Assembly: GCA_905213895.1 (NCBI GenBank)
Contig: CAJMKE010000009.1
Location: forward strand, 53,184-117,183
DNA length: 64,000 nucleotides
Direction of reading: 5' to 3'
DNA from: an uncultured Alistipes sp.
GTDB taxonomy: Bacteria > Bacteroidota > Bacteroidia > Bacteroidales > Rikenellaceae
Below the pieces are notes generated by a model. That model had not been told where the DNA came from and made no database searches. It saw nothing but the letters and a program-made list of their open reading frames with translations. The translations under genes and the position numbers were made by a program. Below are positions 1 through 8,006 of the stretch, one piece after another; within the stretch, counting starts at the first letter, position 1, and each line of letters opens with the position of its first letter.

Positions 1-1133
1 TGCTCGACGAGGTCGAGAAGGAGTTGCAAATCAAGGTGCGTCCGCTGGCGTTCCCGATTTCGAGCGGACCGACGTTCAAGGGCGTATACAATCTCTACGA
101 ACACAACATAAACCTCTTCACCTCCGACGAACGCCAGACGGCGGACGCCTCGACGGTCGAAATCGACGACATCGCATCGCCGCAACTCGACGCGCTCGTC
201 GGCGACAGATATGCCGCGCAACTGCGCAACGACGTCGAACTGGTGGAGGGCGTCTACGAGGAGTTCGACCGCGGGGAGTATCTGAAAGGTCGTCTCGCGC
301 CGATATTCTTCGGTTCGGCAATCAACAATTTCGGCGTCCGCGAACTGCTCGAATGCTTCATCCGCATCGCGCCGTCGCCGCGTCCGTCCACGACGCAGAC
401 GCGCAAGGTCGAGCCGGACGAACCGAAACTGACGGGCTTCGTGTTCAAGATTCACGCGAACATGGACCCGAACCACCGCGACCGCATCGCCTTCATGAAG
501 ATATGTTCGGGCGTCTTCGAGCGCAACAAGAACTATCTGCACGTCAGCAGCGGCAAGTCGCTGAAATTCTCGTCGCCGACGGCGTTCATGGCGGAGAAGA
601 AATCGGTGATAGACTTCGCCTACCCGGGCGACATCGTCGGTCTGCACGATTCGGGCAACTTCAAAATCGGCGACACCTTCACCGAGGGCGAGAAACTGAA
701 ATTCACGGGCATTCCGTCGTTCTCGCCGGAGTTGTTCCGCTATATCGAGAATGCCGACCCGCTGAAATTCAAGCAACTCGCCAAGGGCATCGACCAACTT
801 ATGGACGAGGGTGTCGCGCAACTCTTCACCTCGTCGCTCAACGGTCGCAAAATCATCGGCACCGTCGGAGCGTTGCAGTTCGAAGTCATCGAGTACCGTC
901 TCGAACACGAGTACGGCGCGAAATGCCGCTGGGAGCCTATATCGATTCACAAGGCATGTTGGATTGAGAGCGACGACGCGGCGCAACTCGCCGACTTCAA
1001 GCACCGCAAGCACACCAACATGGCTGTGGACAAGCACGGACGCGACGTTTTCCTCGCCGACACGAGTTACTCGCTGGCTCTCGCGCAGGAGAAGTTTCCT
1101 GCCATAAAGTTCCACTTCACGAGCGAGTTTTAG
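1..1133 (+). CDS. prfC: Peptide chain release factor 3, 5'-truncated by window edge
   Basis: GTPase that recycles RF1/RF2 from the ribosome after termination. The reading frame is already open at base 3; the ATG-less start is outside the window and roughly 150 N-terminal residues, including the P-loop, are missing. The visible part begins at the end of the G domain (LDEVEKEL), runs through domain II with the family signature FKIHANMDPNHRDRIAFM and the AYPGDIVGLHDSGNFKIGDT stretch, and ends in domain III (GVLQFEV-like GALQFEVIEYRL). The order and spacing match E. coli RF3 to its C-terminus. It is convergent with the transporter at 1222-2892 and shares a hairpin terminator with it. EF-G and LepA are excluded by the RF3-specific NMDPNHRDR motif. 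Confidence 0.96.
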   Translation, partial: LDEVEKELQIKVRPLAFPISSGPTFKGVYNLYEHNINLFTSDERQTADASTVEIDDIASPQLDALVGDRYAAQLRNDVELVEGVYEEFDRGEYLKGRLAPIFFGSAINNFGVRELLECFIRIAPSPRPSTTQTRKVEPDEPKLTGFVFKIHANMDPNHRDRIAFMKICSGVFERNKNYLHVSSGKSLKFSSPTAFMAEKKSVIDFAYPGDIVGLHDSGNFKIGDTFTEGEKLKFTGIPSFSPELFRYIENADPLKFKQLAKGIDQLMDEGVAQLFTSSLNGRKIIGTVGALQFEVIEYRLEHEYGAKCRWEPISIHKACWIESDDAAQLADFKHRKHTNMAVDKHGRDVFLADTSYSLALAQEKFPAIKFHFTSEF

Positions 1134-1143
1134 CAGAAATCAA

Positions 1144-1166
1144 TTAAGGACTTTAAGGACCTTAAA
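1144..1166. repeat. Nonamer array, short copy
   Basis: About two and a half 9-bp units of the GACTTTAAG type lie between the prfC stop and the terminator hairpin. This is the shortest clear member of the dispersed intergenic family described at 31061-31106. Confidence 0.75.
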
Positions 1167-1209
1167 AAGCGTTATCGCCGTATCAATCGATACGGCGATA
1201 ACGCTTTTT
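1164..1209. terminator. Bidirectional intrinsic terminator
   Basis: Perfect 21-bp inverted repeat (arms 1164-1184 and 1189-1209) with a 4-nt AATC loop; one end is a run of A and the other a run of T, so it gives a GC-rich stem plus U-tract on either strand. It sits between convergent prfC and the transporter gene and can serve both. Confidence 0.9.
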
Positions 1210-1221
1210 ATGAGAAGCAGA

Positions 1222-2892
1222 TTACGCCTCCTCGTAGCCGTCCGCCTTCGCGCTCCACATCAGCATGAACACGAGCATGCCGACGACCGCAATGGCAATC
1301 ATGCCGAGGAACACGTAGTTCCAGCCGAAATGGTCTACCAGGACGCCGACACCCAACGCCGATACGAACACGCTCAGATACCCGAATATGCCCGTAAGTC
1401 CGTTTGCCGTCGCGGCAGCCTTCTTGGTAGCCTGATTGGCTGCGGCGATGCCGATAAGAGCCTGCGGACCGTAGATGCAGAATCCTGCCATGGCGAGTAC
1501 GCAGATAAGCACCAGCGGATGAATGTCGTTAGGCAGCATGTAGAACGCCGTCATGAACACAGCCGTGCCGAGCATGCAGAACACGCAGGTGCGGTGCGCG
1601 CGACCGGCGAAGAACTTGTCCGTCGCCCAACCCGCGAACAGCATGCCGACGATACCGAAGATTTCGAATATCGCCACCGTCCAGCCCGCATACGAGTACG
1701 ACATGTCGCGAGCCTCGGTGAGGAATTTCGGTCCCCAGTCGAGAACCGAGAAGCGGACTACGTATACGAAGAAGTTTGCGAACGCGAGAATCCATATCAG
1801 GCGGTTGCGATAGACCTTCTCGCGCACGAAGCGTTTGTACTCGGCAGGGTCGGTATCGTCGCCGATGGATGTTTTGGTGTTTTCGAGTTCGGGCAGTCCG
1901 ACCGACTTCGGCGTATCGCGCAGGAATGCGAACAGACCTATCGCACCCGCAAGCGCGATGAGAGCCGGCAGCCAGAAGCACCACTGCCATGCGCCCGCAT
2001 TGGTCGTCAGCGAAACGATGCTCTGCATCGCCTTCGCCTGCACCTGCGGCATACCCGTATCGGCGGCGATTTGTTCTGTCGAGATGTCCTTGTCGGCATC
2101 GACGAGGTTCTTCACCGCCATGTAGTTGGCATGGTCGAACGTGAAAACCTGCTGCACGGAGCGACCCTCCTCGTAATTCGGTTTATAGACGTAATCGACG
2201 TATGCGATTGTCTTGCCGTCCTCGTCGGCTATCTCCACGCCGGTAACCTTGGCGATGCGTATGTCCGATTTCTTGACATCCTCCTTGAAATTGGCAGACA
2301 GATAGTTGCGCGTCATCTTCTCGACGGCGGCACCGTCGCTGCTCAAATCGCTTCCCATGTTGCCCATGACGAAACCGCACAGAATCGCGAGCAGACCCGC
2401 GCCTATCGAGTGCGAGGTGTTCCAGACGGACATCTTGGTGGCGAGTTCGTGCGGCGGAATCCAGTGCGAGAGCAGACGTGCGCACGGCGGGAAGCCGCTG
2501 CCCTGAAACACGTTGTTCAGCACCAGCAGCACGCCGAACGCCACGACGAGCGAGTGCGGCGCAATGCCGATTTCGATGCCGAGAATCTTCGGCACGAATC
2601 CGAATGCGAGGCTCGCCAATGCGCAGAGCAGCAAGCCCATCGACATGTGATAGCGTGCGTTCATGCGGTCGGCGATAAGTCCGTTCGCGAAACGCGAGAA
2701 TCCGTAGACCAGTCCGACAATCGAAAGGATGATACCGAAACTCGTGTTAGAGATTCCGTATTCGGCGGCAAGACCGGGCATCGCGAACGAGAAGTTCTTG
2801 CGCACGAAATAGAACAGCGCGTAGCCAATCATCGTTACGATGATGGTGCGCCATTGCCAGTATTTGAATTTTGAAGTTTGTTCAGCAGTCAT
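1222..2892 (-). CDS. OPA-family MFS antiporter (glycerol-3-phosphate/hexose-phosphate type) with large extracytoplasmic insert
   Basis: Probable inner-membrane organophosphate:phosphate antiporter of the GlpT/UhpT group, 556 aa against about 450 for GlpT. TM1 carries YFVRKNFSFAMP (R31) and TM7 carries YVVRFSVLDWGPKFL (R379), the two arginines that bind the phosphate in GlpT. An MFS motif-A-like ANGLIADRMNAR follows TM2. Residues about 180-297 form a polar insert between TM5 and TM6 that GlpT lacks; it should face the periplasm. The gene starts 18 nt after the HAD phosphatase stop, so the two are probably co-transcribed and act on the same class of phosphate ester. The substrate cannot be read from the sequence. 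Confidence 0.85.
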   Translation of the reverse strand: MTAEQTSKFKYWQWRTIIVTMIGYALFYFVRKNFSFAMPGLAAEYGISNTSFGIILSIVGLVYGFSRFANGLIADRMNARYHMSMGLLLCALASLAFGFVPKILGIEIGIAPHSLVVAFGVLLVLNNVFQGSGFPPCARLLSHWIPPHELATKMSVWNTSHSIGAGLLAILCGFVMGNMGSDLSSDGAAVEKMTRNYLSANFKEDVKKSDIRIAKVTGVEIADEDGKTIAYVDYVYKPNYEEGRSVQQVFTFDHANYMAVKNLVDADKDISTEQIAADTGMPQVQAKAMQSIVSLTTNAGAWQWCFWLPALIALAGAIGLFAFLRDTPKSVGLPELENTKTSIGDDTDPAEYKRFVREKVYRNRLIWILAFANFFVYVVRFSVLDWGPKFLTEARDMSYSYAGWTVAIFEIFGIVGMLFAGWATDKFFAGRAHRTCVFCMLGTAVFMTAFYMLPNDIHPLVLICVLAMAGFCIYGPQALIGIAAANQATKKAAATANGLTGIFGYLSVFVSALGVGVLVDHFGWNYVFLGMIAIAVVGMLVFMLMWSAKADGYEEA

Positions 2893-2910
2893 GGTCGGTA
2901 GTTTTGCAGG

Positions 2911-3774
2911 TTATTTATGCGCCTCGGCAATCAGTTCGCCGAGAACCTCGATACTGTCGCAGATAAGGTGCGGCTGCTTCGGCGCGGCATCGGCGACTTC
3001 GAGCGTCGTTTCGCCCGAAAGGACGAGCACACCGAAAGCGTTGGCATTGTGCGCCATCTCGATGTCGGTATAGATGCGGTCGCCGACCATCGCGATTTCG
3101 TCCGGTTGCAGACCGTAGCGGTTCACGATGCCCGAAAGCATGTTCGGGTCGGGCTTGCCGAGCGTTATGTCCGGTTTGCGACCCGTCGCATGTGCAAGGC
3201 ACGCGCAAATCGAACCGCAATCGACCAGCACGACCTTCTGGTCGGTCGGGCAGACGCGGTCAGGGTTGGTCGCGATATAAGGCACACCCTGCGAAATCCA
3301 CCATGCGGCACGGCACAGACGGCTGTAAACGAGCGACATGTCGAACGCGGCGACAATCACGTCCGGAACATCGTTCGGGTCGTCGGCGGTCGATTCGAAG
3401 CCCGCTTTTTCGAACTCCGAAATCATCGACGGCGTACCGAGCAGGAACAGACGCTTCGCCTGCGGATAGTTGGTCTTGATGTAGTCGATAGTGGCGAGAG
3501 CCGTCGTGTACATCTCCTCCTCCGTCGCGGCGATACCCATGTTTTCGAGTTTGTGGAGGTAGTCGGCGATACATTTCGACGGATTGTTGGTGAGGAACGA
3601 ATAGTTGACGCCCTGTCCCTTCAAGCCTGCGAGGAACGGTTTCGTGAACGGGAACAGCGACATTCCCATGTAGATTGTTCCGTCCATGTCGAGTGCGACA
3701 TGCTTGATTTTGCGCAGACGGGACATAAGTTCATCGTGCGGATAAATCGAACGATATTTGTGAAATTCTGACAT
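2911..3774 (-). CDS. HAD-superfamily subclass IIA phosphatase (NagD/PGP-like)
   Basis: Cytoplasmic phosphatase, 287 aa. All HAD motifs are present: I, ALDMDGTIY with D29 nucleophile and D31; II, SFLTNNPS (T62); III, LGKPDP lysine; IV, MVGDRIYTDIEMA. A C2-type cap lies between motifs II and III, which places it with NagD, phosphoglycolate and glycerol-3-phosphate phosphatases. It is the first gene of a two-gene unit with the OPA-type antiporter, which suggests removal of phosphate from an imported sugar or glycerol phosphate; that link is inference from position. The start ATG follows an A/T-rich stretch without a Shine-Dalgarno site. Confidence 0.88.
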   Translation of the reverse strand: MSEFHKYRSIYPHDELMSRLRKIKHVALDMDGTIYMGMSLFPFTKPFLAGLKGQGVNYSFLTNNPSKCIADYLHKLENMGIAATEEEMYTTALATIDYIKTNYPQAKRLFLLGTPSMISEFEKAGFESTADDPNDVPDVIVAAFDMSLVYSRLCRAAWWISQGVPYIATNPDRVCPTDQKVVLVDCGSICACLAHATGRKPDITLGKPDPNMLSGIVNRYGLQPDEIAMVGDRIYTDIEMAHNANAFGVLVLSGETTLEVADAAPKQPHLICDSIEVLGELIAEAHK

Positions 3775-4108
3775 AAAACGTTATTGTGTTAGTAAATTTT
3801 ATTCAGCAACATTATTCCCAATCCTCGGCAGCCTCGTCCGTCATGTTGAGCGCAGCGAAACATCTGTTTCAGATTCTTCGTTTCACTCAGAATGACGAAC
3901 CGTTTATGCTCTCGGCTTAACGGAATTTTCTGTTTCGCGGCAATGTCCGCTTATTAGATGTAAAATTAGCAATATTTTTTCGTTTTGCAAAATATCGGCG
4001 CAATATCCCTCCCCGACGCTACGCAATCGGAAAGCAAAAGATATGAAACGAAAGCAGAAAAAACTGCCCTATGGCGTAACTGCCATAGGGGTTTGTCAGA
4101 TTTACGAA
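3775..4108. other. Intergenic region between divergent-end genes
   Basis: A 334-bp spacer between the start of the HAD gene and the end of the nucleotidyltransferase-HEPN gene, both on the minus strand. It must hold the HAD gene promoter, but no good TAnnTTTG box was found. It contains the inverted repeat at 3840-3896. No ORF or tRNA is supported. Confidence 0.5.
3840..3896. repeat. GTCATnCTGAGCG-type inverted repeat, copy 1
   Basis: Two 27-nt arms (3840-3866 and 3870-3896) with a 3-nt loop; the arms differ at a few bases. The same arm sequence recurs at 36230-36303 in an unrelated spacer, so this is a dispersed hairpin repeat, not a local terminator. No T-run follows it on either strand. 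Confidence 0.8.
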
Positions 4109-4948
4109 TTACATCCCGTCCAATTCCTGATAAAGTTCGAGCCGAAGTCCGCAGCAACTTTCGATAATCTCCGCCGCTTTCGTCGTCCTTTCTATATGCA
4201 CCGCCATATCTCGCGGGCTAACATCGAAGCCCTTGTCGTAAGGCGATGTCAGCAAATAGTGCTTTAACGAGGCAAGCGTCTGGACGCTGCGGATATTATC
4301 GTCGTCATATATAAGCATAAGCCTTGTCGACAGCGTCCGCATGCGTTCGTGCATTATCAGCGGGTCGTGGCTGTCGAACTCCATCTGGTGGTATACATAA
4401 TACAGCGTATGGTAGAAATACACCGCCGCCTGCGCAGCGAACATTCCCGCAAGGCGCATGTTGCGGGTCTCTGTCAATTCGTGGTTGGCTTGTTCCAACA
4501 ACTCGAATCCGAGCGTTCTGAACGTGTCGAAATGAAATCTCGCATCGGCGTATGCCTTCGCGAAATCGGGTTTGTACTTCGGTCGCTGAAAATGATAACG
4601 TTCGCTGCAATAAAGCAACTCACCCTCTTTGCGGGCGAAATACAGAAACGGTGTATTGTGCGAATCGATATAACTCAACGGAATGATGTATAGGTTGATA
4701 TACGTTATTTTCCGTTGTTGGAACGGCATTTTGTACCGCAATCGCCGTTTCGTCTGCAACCAGTCGAATTCGGGAGTTTCGCGAACGGCGATAAGCAGGT
4801 CGTATGCCGTCGCATCGCTGTGGCGTGCTCCTCCCGCAAGCGAGCCGAACAGCAGGATGTATTCGGGGACTATGAAATCGTTGTCCATTATATGTTCCAC
4901 GATTCTTGCCGCTTCGGCAGAATCGTATTTCGGTTGTGTTGTTTCCAT
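4109..4948 (-). CDS. Nucleotidyltransferase-HEPN fusion protein, catalytic residues degenerate
   Basis: 279-aa protein joining an N-terminal MNT-type nucleotidyltransferase domain (about 20-110) to a C-terminal HEPN-like helical domain (about 130-270). The NT signature is visible as LLFGSLAGG (G35, S36) followed by HSDATAYDLLIAV; the usual D-x-D before the strand is A48-x-D50, so one metal-binding Asp is absent unless D45 substitutes. The HEPN part shows the AAQAAVYFYHTLYYVYHQMEFDSHD helix pair in pieces, but no clear R-x4-6-H RNase motif. MNT and HEPN proteins commonly form toxin-antitoxin pairs; here both are one chain, as in several Bacteroidales proteins of about 300 aa. It is the only gene after the structured leader at 5118-5334. 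Function unknown; an antitoxin-like or sensing role is a guess. Confidence 0.7.
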   Translation of the reverse strand: METTQPKYDSAEAARIVEHIMDNDFIVPEYILLFGSLAGGARHSDATAYDLLIAVRETPEFDWLQTKRRLRYKMPFQQRKITYINLYIIPLSYIDSHNTPFLYFARKEGELLYCSERYHFQRPKYKPDFAKAYADARFHFDTFRTLGFELLEQANHELTETRNMRLAGMFAAQAAVYFYHTLYYVYHQMEFDSHDPLIMHERMRTLSTRLMLIYDDDNIRSVQTLASLKHYLLTSPYDKGFDVSPRDMAVHIERTTKAAEIIESCCGLRLELYQELDGM

Positions 4949-4977
4949 TTTTCGGGGATTTTTCGTTAGACATTTGC

Positions 4978-5032
4978 GTTAAGGTCATTAATGACCATAA
5001 GGTCCTTAAAGTCTTTAAGGTCTCTAAGGTCG
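4978..5032. repeat. Nonamer array
   Basis: Six degenerate 9-bp units, TAA recurring every 9 bp, upstream of the nucleotidyltransferase-HEPN gene and inside its predicted leader. Confidence 0.8.
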
Positions 5033-5117
5033 GGACTGACTGTCGCCCTGTCGGGCGGATGCGACGAAAAACGGATAATCGGATTGCTCGGCGGTATCCG
5101 CCGGCGATGTGCCTTTC

Positions 5118-5322
5118 GGCAAGCCTGCATCGTAATGCTGGCAATGTGTGTAGTTCGCATAAAATAACAAAAGTGCGCAGCTGCGAACTACACACTTCAC
5201 TCTGTTACAAGGTCAGGCAAGTACCATTCGCGGGTCGCTAAACCCCAATGGTTCTGCGCACATTTGTTATTGCCAATGCTTGCTTGCCTTGGTGATAACA
5301 GATAAATCGTATGTAGTTCGCA
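5118..5322 (-). ncRNA. Highly structured leader or small RNA, unidentified family
   Basis: Downstream of a strong minus-strand promoter (5327-5357) lies about 200 nt of nested inverted repeats. A long stem pairs 5254-5271 with 5163-5180 (17 of 18 positions) and extends outward with 5272-5288 and 5118-5145. A second set competes with it: 5183-5195 can pair perfectly with 5146-5158 (13 bp) or, with one mismatch, with 5309-5323. A smaller hairpin lies at 5222-5252. Alternative pairing of one segment with an upstream or downstream partner is the layout of attenuators and riboswitches; a free-standing regulatory RNA is also possible. I could not match it to tmRNA, RNase P RNA, SRP RNA or 6S RNA. 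The next gene on this strand starts at 4948. Confidence 0.5.
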
Positions 5323-5326
5323 GGAG

Positions 5327-5357
5327 CAAAGGTAGAAAAGTTTTCGTAAATTGCAAA
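5327..5357 (-). promoter_or_regulatory. Bacteroidota sigma-A-type promoter
   Basis: On the minus strand, -33 TTTG (5354-5357), 19-nt spacer, -7 TACCTTTG (5327-5334): an exact match to the Bacteroidota consensus. Transcription should start near 5320, just before the structured RNA. Confidence 0.75.
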
Positions 5358-5360
5358 AAC

Positions 5361-5446
5361 GACCTTAACGACTTTAAGGTCATTAAGGACTTTAAAGACT
5401 TTAAGGACCCTAAAAACTTTAAGGACCCTAAAAACTTTAAGGTCTC
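5361..5446. repeat. Nonamer array, longest copy
   Basis: Nine to ten units in strict 9-bp register, alternating GACTTTAAG-like and GACCCTAAA-like forms, with an 18-bp sub-repeat near the 3' end. Longest array in the window. It lies between the promoter at 5327-5357 and the rplQ terminators. Confidence 0.85.
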
Positions 5447-5484
5447 AAACTCCGCACTCTCACCGCCGCACCCCGTCCCACAAC

Positions 5485-5516
5485 AAAAAAGACGACACCC
5501 TTTTCGGGGTGTCGTC
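5485..5516 (-). terminator. Second terminator of the ribosomal protein block
   Basis: Hairpin with arms 5491-5500 and 5506-5516 followed, on the minus strand, by a six-T run. It backs up the terminator at 5580-5607 downstream of rplQ. Confidence 0.8.
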
Positions 5517-5579
5517 TATCTGAAAAGTCTTATAAACGGTGCATTTGCAAGGCTTGCGAAATATCTTGATGCGGAACAC

Positions 5580-5607
5580 AAAAAAGCAGACACCGAAGTA
5601 TCTGCTT
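5580..5607 (-). terminator. First terminator after rplQ
   Basis: Minus-strand hairpin with a CTTCGG-type loop followed by six T, about 130 nt downstream of the rplQ stop. The stretches 5549-5578 and 5642-5671 around it are an imperfect 30-nt direct repeat. Confidence 0.8.
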
Positions 5608-5740
5608 CTTATCTCAAAAATCGTTTCGGAGTGAGGAATTTCAAGGCTCGCGAAGATTTTTAATGCGGAGCATACTTGCGTATGTGAGCAATTAAAAATC
5701 GAGCATAACGCAGAAATTACCGCTCCGAACAATTTTTGTC

Positions 5741-6313
5741 TTACATTTTCTTGCCGACGTTGGTCTTCTTGGCAACCTTCGGAGCCGCAGCCTTTACATT
5801 GGCAGCCTTGGTCGCTTTCGGAGCGGCGGTCTTCTTTGCCTCCACTACGGTTGCGTCCTCTACCGCGTCGGTGTTCTTCTTGGCACGCGAACGGCGGGTC
5901 TTAGGTTTAGCCTCGGCAGCAGCGGCAGCAGGAGTTACGCCGAGAGTGTAAGCCTCGTTGAAATCGACGAACTCGATGATGCACATGTCCGCACCGTCGC
6001 CCAAACGGAAGCCGGTTTTGAGAATACGGGTGTAACCGCCCGGACGCTCTGCGATTTTAGGGGCGATTGTACGGAACAACTCCGTAACAGCCTCCTTCTG
6101 TTTGAGGTACGAGAAGACAATACGACGCGAGTGCGTGGTATCCTCTTTCGAGCGCGTTACGAGCGGCTCGACGAACTGCTGTACCGCTTTCGCCTTCGCA
6201 ACGGTGGTTTCGATACGCTTGTGAAGAATCAGCGACGACGCCATGTTCGACATCAAAGCCTTGCGGTGTCCCGCCTGTCTTCCGAGGTGATTGAAATTCT
6301 TATTGTGTCTCAT
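5741..6313 (-). CDS. rplQ: 50S ribosomal protein L17
   Basis: 190 aa; last gene of the ribosomal block. The conserved start MRHNKNFNHLGR and the HKRIETTVAKAKA helix identify L17. Residues after about 125 form a low-complexity Ala/Lys/Thr tail, about 60 residues longer than E. coli L17, as often seen in Bacteroidota ribosomal proteins; it is probably disordered and basic. The start lies 2 nt after the rpoA stop, so translation is likely coupled. Two terminators follow. Confidence 0.97.
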   Translation of the reverse strand: MRHNKNFNHLGRQAGHRKALMSNMASSLILHKRIETTVAKAKAVQQFVEPLVTRSKEDTTHSRRIVFSYLKQKEAVTELFRTIAPKIAERPGGYTRILKTGFRLGDGADMCIIEFVDFNEAYTLGVTPAAAAAEAKPKTRRSRAKKNTDAVEDATVVEAKKTAAPKATKAANVKAAAPKVAKKTNVGKKM

Positions 6314-6315
6314 AA

Positions 6316-7308
6316 TTAATCTTTATCAAGTTTGTACATAGATACGTCCATTCCGAATTTCAGTTCGAGCGACGCCAACAGAGCATCGAGTTCCGTAAGC
6401 GATTTCTTTCCGAAATTGCGGAATTTCAGAAGGTCGTTGCGATTGAGTTTCACCAGGTCGCCCACCGTCTCGACATCGGCGGCTTTCAGGCAGTTGAGCG
6501 CGCGAACGCTCAGGTCCTTGTCCACCAGTTTGGTCTTCAACAGTTGGCGCATGTGCAACTCCGGTTCGTTAAGGTCGTTTTCGGTAGCGGTATCGTCGAG
6601 ATTGATAGTCATCTTCTCGTCCGAGAACAGCATGAAGTGCTGAATCAGAATACGTGCAGCCTCTTTGAGCGCATCCTTCGGCTTGATTGAGCCGTCGGTC
6701 GTAATTTCGAGATTCAGTTTCTCGTAGTCGGTCTTCTGCTCGACACGGTAGTTCTCTATCGAGTACTTGACGTTCTTGATAGGGGTATGAATCGAGTCGA
6801 TAGGAAGAGTACCGAATTCGCAATTCTCCGGAGTGTTCTCCTCGGCAGGCACATAGCCGCGACCCTTACCGATAGTAATGGTCATCTGCATTTTCGTACC
6901 CGGTGCGAGATGACAGATTACCAAGTCCGGATTGAGCACCTTGAACGACGTAAGGAAGTTCGAGATATACCCAGCCGTAAGTTCCGTAACACCTGCAACG
7001 TTGATGGAAGCCTTCTCGGCATCCTGATTTTCTACGGTACGGATAAAGCGGATTTGTTTGAGTTTCAGAACGATGTCGATCATCCCCTCCATCACGCCCG
7101 GAATAGCGGCAAACTCGTGGTCAACTCCGGCAACCTTCACCGTCGTAATCGCATATCCCTCCAACGAAGAGAGCAGAATACGGCGCAAAGCATTACCTAT
7201 GGTCATTCCGAAGCCAGGCTCCAACGGACGGAATTCGAACTTTCCGAACGAAGCGGTGGATTCGAGCATAATGACCTTTTCGGGTCTTTGAAACGCTAAT
7301 ATTGCCAT
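6316..7308 (-). CDS. rpoA: DNA-directed RNA polymerase subunit alpha
   Basis: 330 aa, normal length. The N-terminal assembly domain (about 1-235) carries GNALRRILLSSLEGYAI, the alpha dimer motif; the C-terminal domain (about 250-325) carries the helix-hairpin-helix region LSVRALNCLKAADVETVGDL and NFGKKSLTEL, used for UP-element and activator contact. In the standard alpha-operon position between rpsD and rplQ. The start is preceded by an A/T-rich leader and no Shine-Dalgarno site. Confidence 0.98.
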   Translation of the reverse strand: MAILAFQRPEKVIMLESTASFGKFEFRPLEPGFGMTIGNALRRILLSSLEGYAITTVKVAGVDHEFAAIPGVMEGMIDIVLKLKQIRFIRTVENQDAEKASINVAGVTELTAGYISNFLTSFKVLNPDLVICHLAPGTKMQMTITIGKGRGYVPAEENTPENCEFGTLPIDSIHTPIKNVKYSIENYRVEQKTDYEKLNLEITTDGSIKPKDALKEAARILIQHFMLFSDEKMTINLDDTATENDLNEPELHMRQLLKTKLVDKDLSVRALNCLKAADVETVGDLVKLNRNDLLKFRNFGKKSLTELDALLASLELKFGMDVSMYKLDKD

Positions 7309-7333
7309 AAATTTATTGTTGTGTTATTGATTA

Positions 7334-7942
7334 CTACTTGGAGTACAACTCGACGATTAACTGCTCCTTGATATTCTCAGGAATCTCCTCGCGCTCCGGT
7401 TTTTGGAGGAACTTGCCGCTCATCGATGCGCCGTCCCACTCCAACCATGCGTAACGGCTGTGGTTTGCGCCTACGAGCGACTCGGTGATAACCTCCAAAG
7501 ACTTCGACTTCTCGCGAACCGATACCACGTCGCCGATTTTGAGCGAGTACGACGGAATGTTCACTACATTGCCGTTCACGCAGATGTGGCGGTGAGATAC
7601 CAACTGACGGGCAGCCGCACGGGTCGGAGCGATTCCGAGACGGAACACTACGTTGTCGAGACGGCATTCAAGCAGTTTCAGCAGGTTTTCACCCGTGATA
7701 CCGCCCATACGTGCAGCCTGCTCGTAGGTGCGGGAGAACTGCTTCTCCAAAAGTCCGTAGGTGTACTTCGCCTTCTGCTTCTCGGACAACTGGACACCGT
7801 ACTCGGAAACCTTTTTACGCTTGCGCGCAAGACCGTGCTGTCCCGGTGGAACGTTGCGCTTATCGAGAGCCTTGTCCGCACCATAAATAGCCTCGCCGAA
7901 TCTTCTGGCGATTTTCGTTTTAGGTCCTATATATTTTCCCAT
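7334..7942 (-). CDS. rpsD: 30S ribosomal protein S4
   Basis: 202 aa. Primary 16S rRNA binder and small-subunit assembly initiator. Starts MGKYIGPKTKIARRFGE; the S4 RNA-binding domain sits at about 90-155 with CRLDNVVFRLG and VSHRHICVNGNVVNIPSY. The N-terminal CxxC-type zinc site seen in some S4 proteins is absent. In alpha-operon order between rpsK and rpoA. A 64-nt gap to rpsK holds no clear signal. Confidence 0.98.
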   Translation of the reverse strand: MGKYIGPKTKIARRFGEAIYGADKALDKRNVPPGQHGLARKRKKVSEYGVQLSEKQKAKYTYGLLEKQFSRTYEQAARMGGITGENLLKLLECRLDNVVFRLGIAPTRAAARQLVSHRHICVNGNVVNIPSYSLKIGDVVSVREKSKSLEVITESLVGANHSRYAWLEWDGASMSGKFLQKPEREEIPENIKEQLIVELYSK

Positions 7943-8006
7943 TGTATTAACTGTTTAATCTGATTTGTAAATTAAGTCGTTTGCTGCGCCTGAACGTCCG
8001 GCGAAA

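Noticed and set aside
4978..5032. Nonamer arrays as coding repeats (they translate as Leu-Lys-Thr runs)
   Set aside because: Arrays are confined to spacers, lack consistent start and stop signals and any coding context; the 9-bp period makes all frames open by chance.
5118..5322. SRP RNA, 6S RNA or tmRNA
   Set aside because: No GGAA/GCAGC SRP core, no tRNA-like end or tag ORF, and no clear 6S central bubble. Left as an unidentified structured RNA.
5361..5446. CRISPR-like repeat array
   Set aside because: Units are 9 bp with no unique spacers and no cas genes are near.
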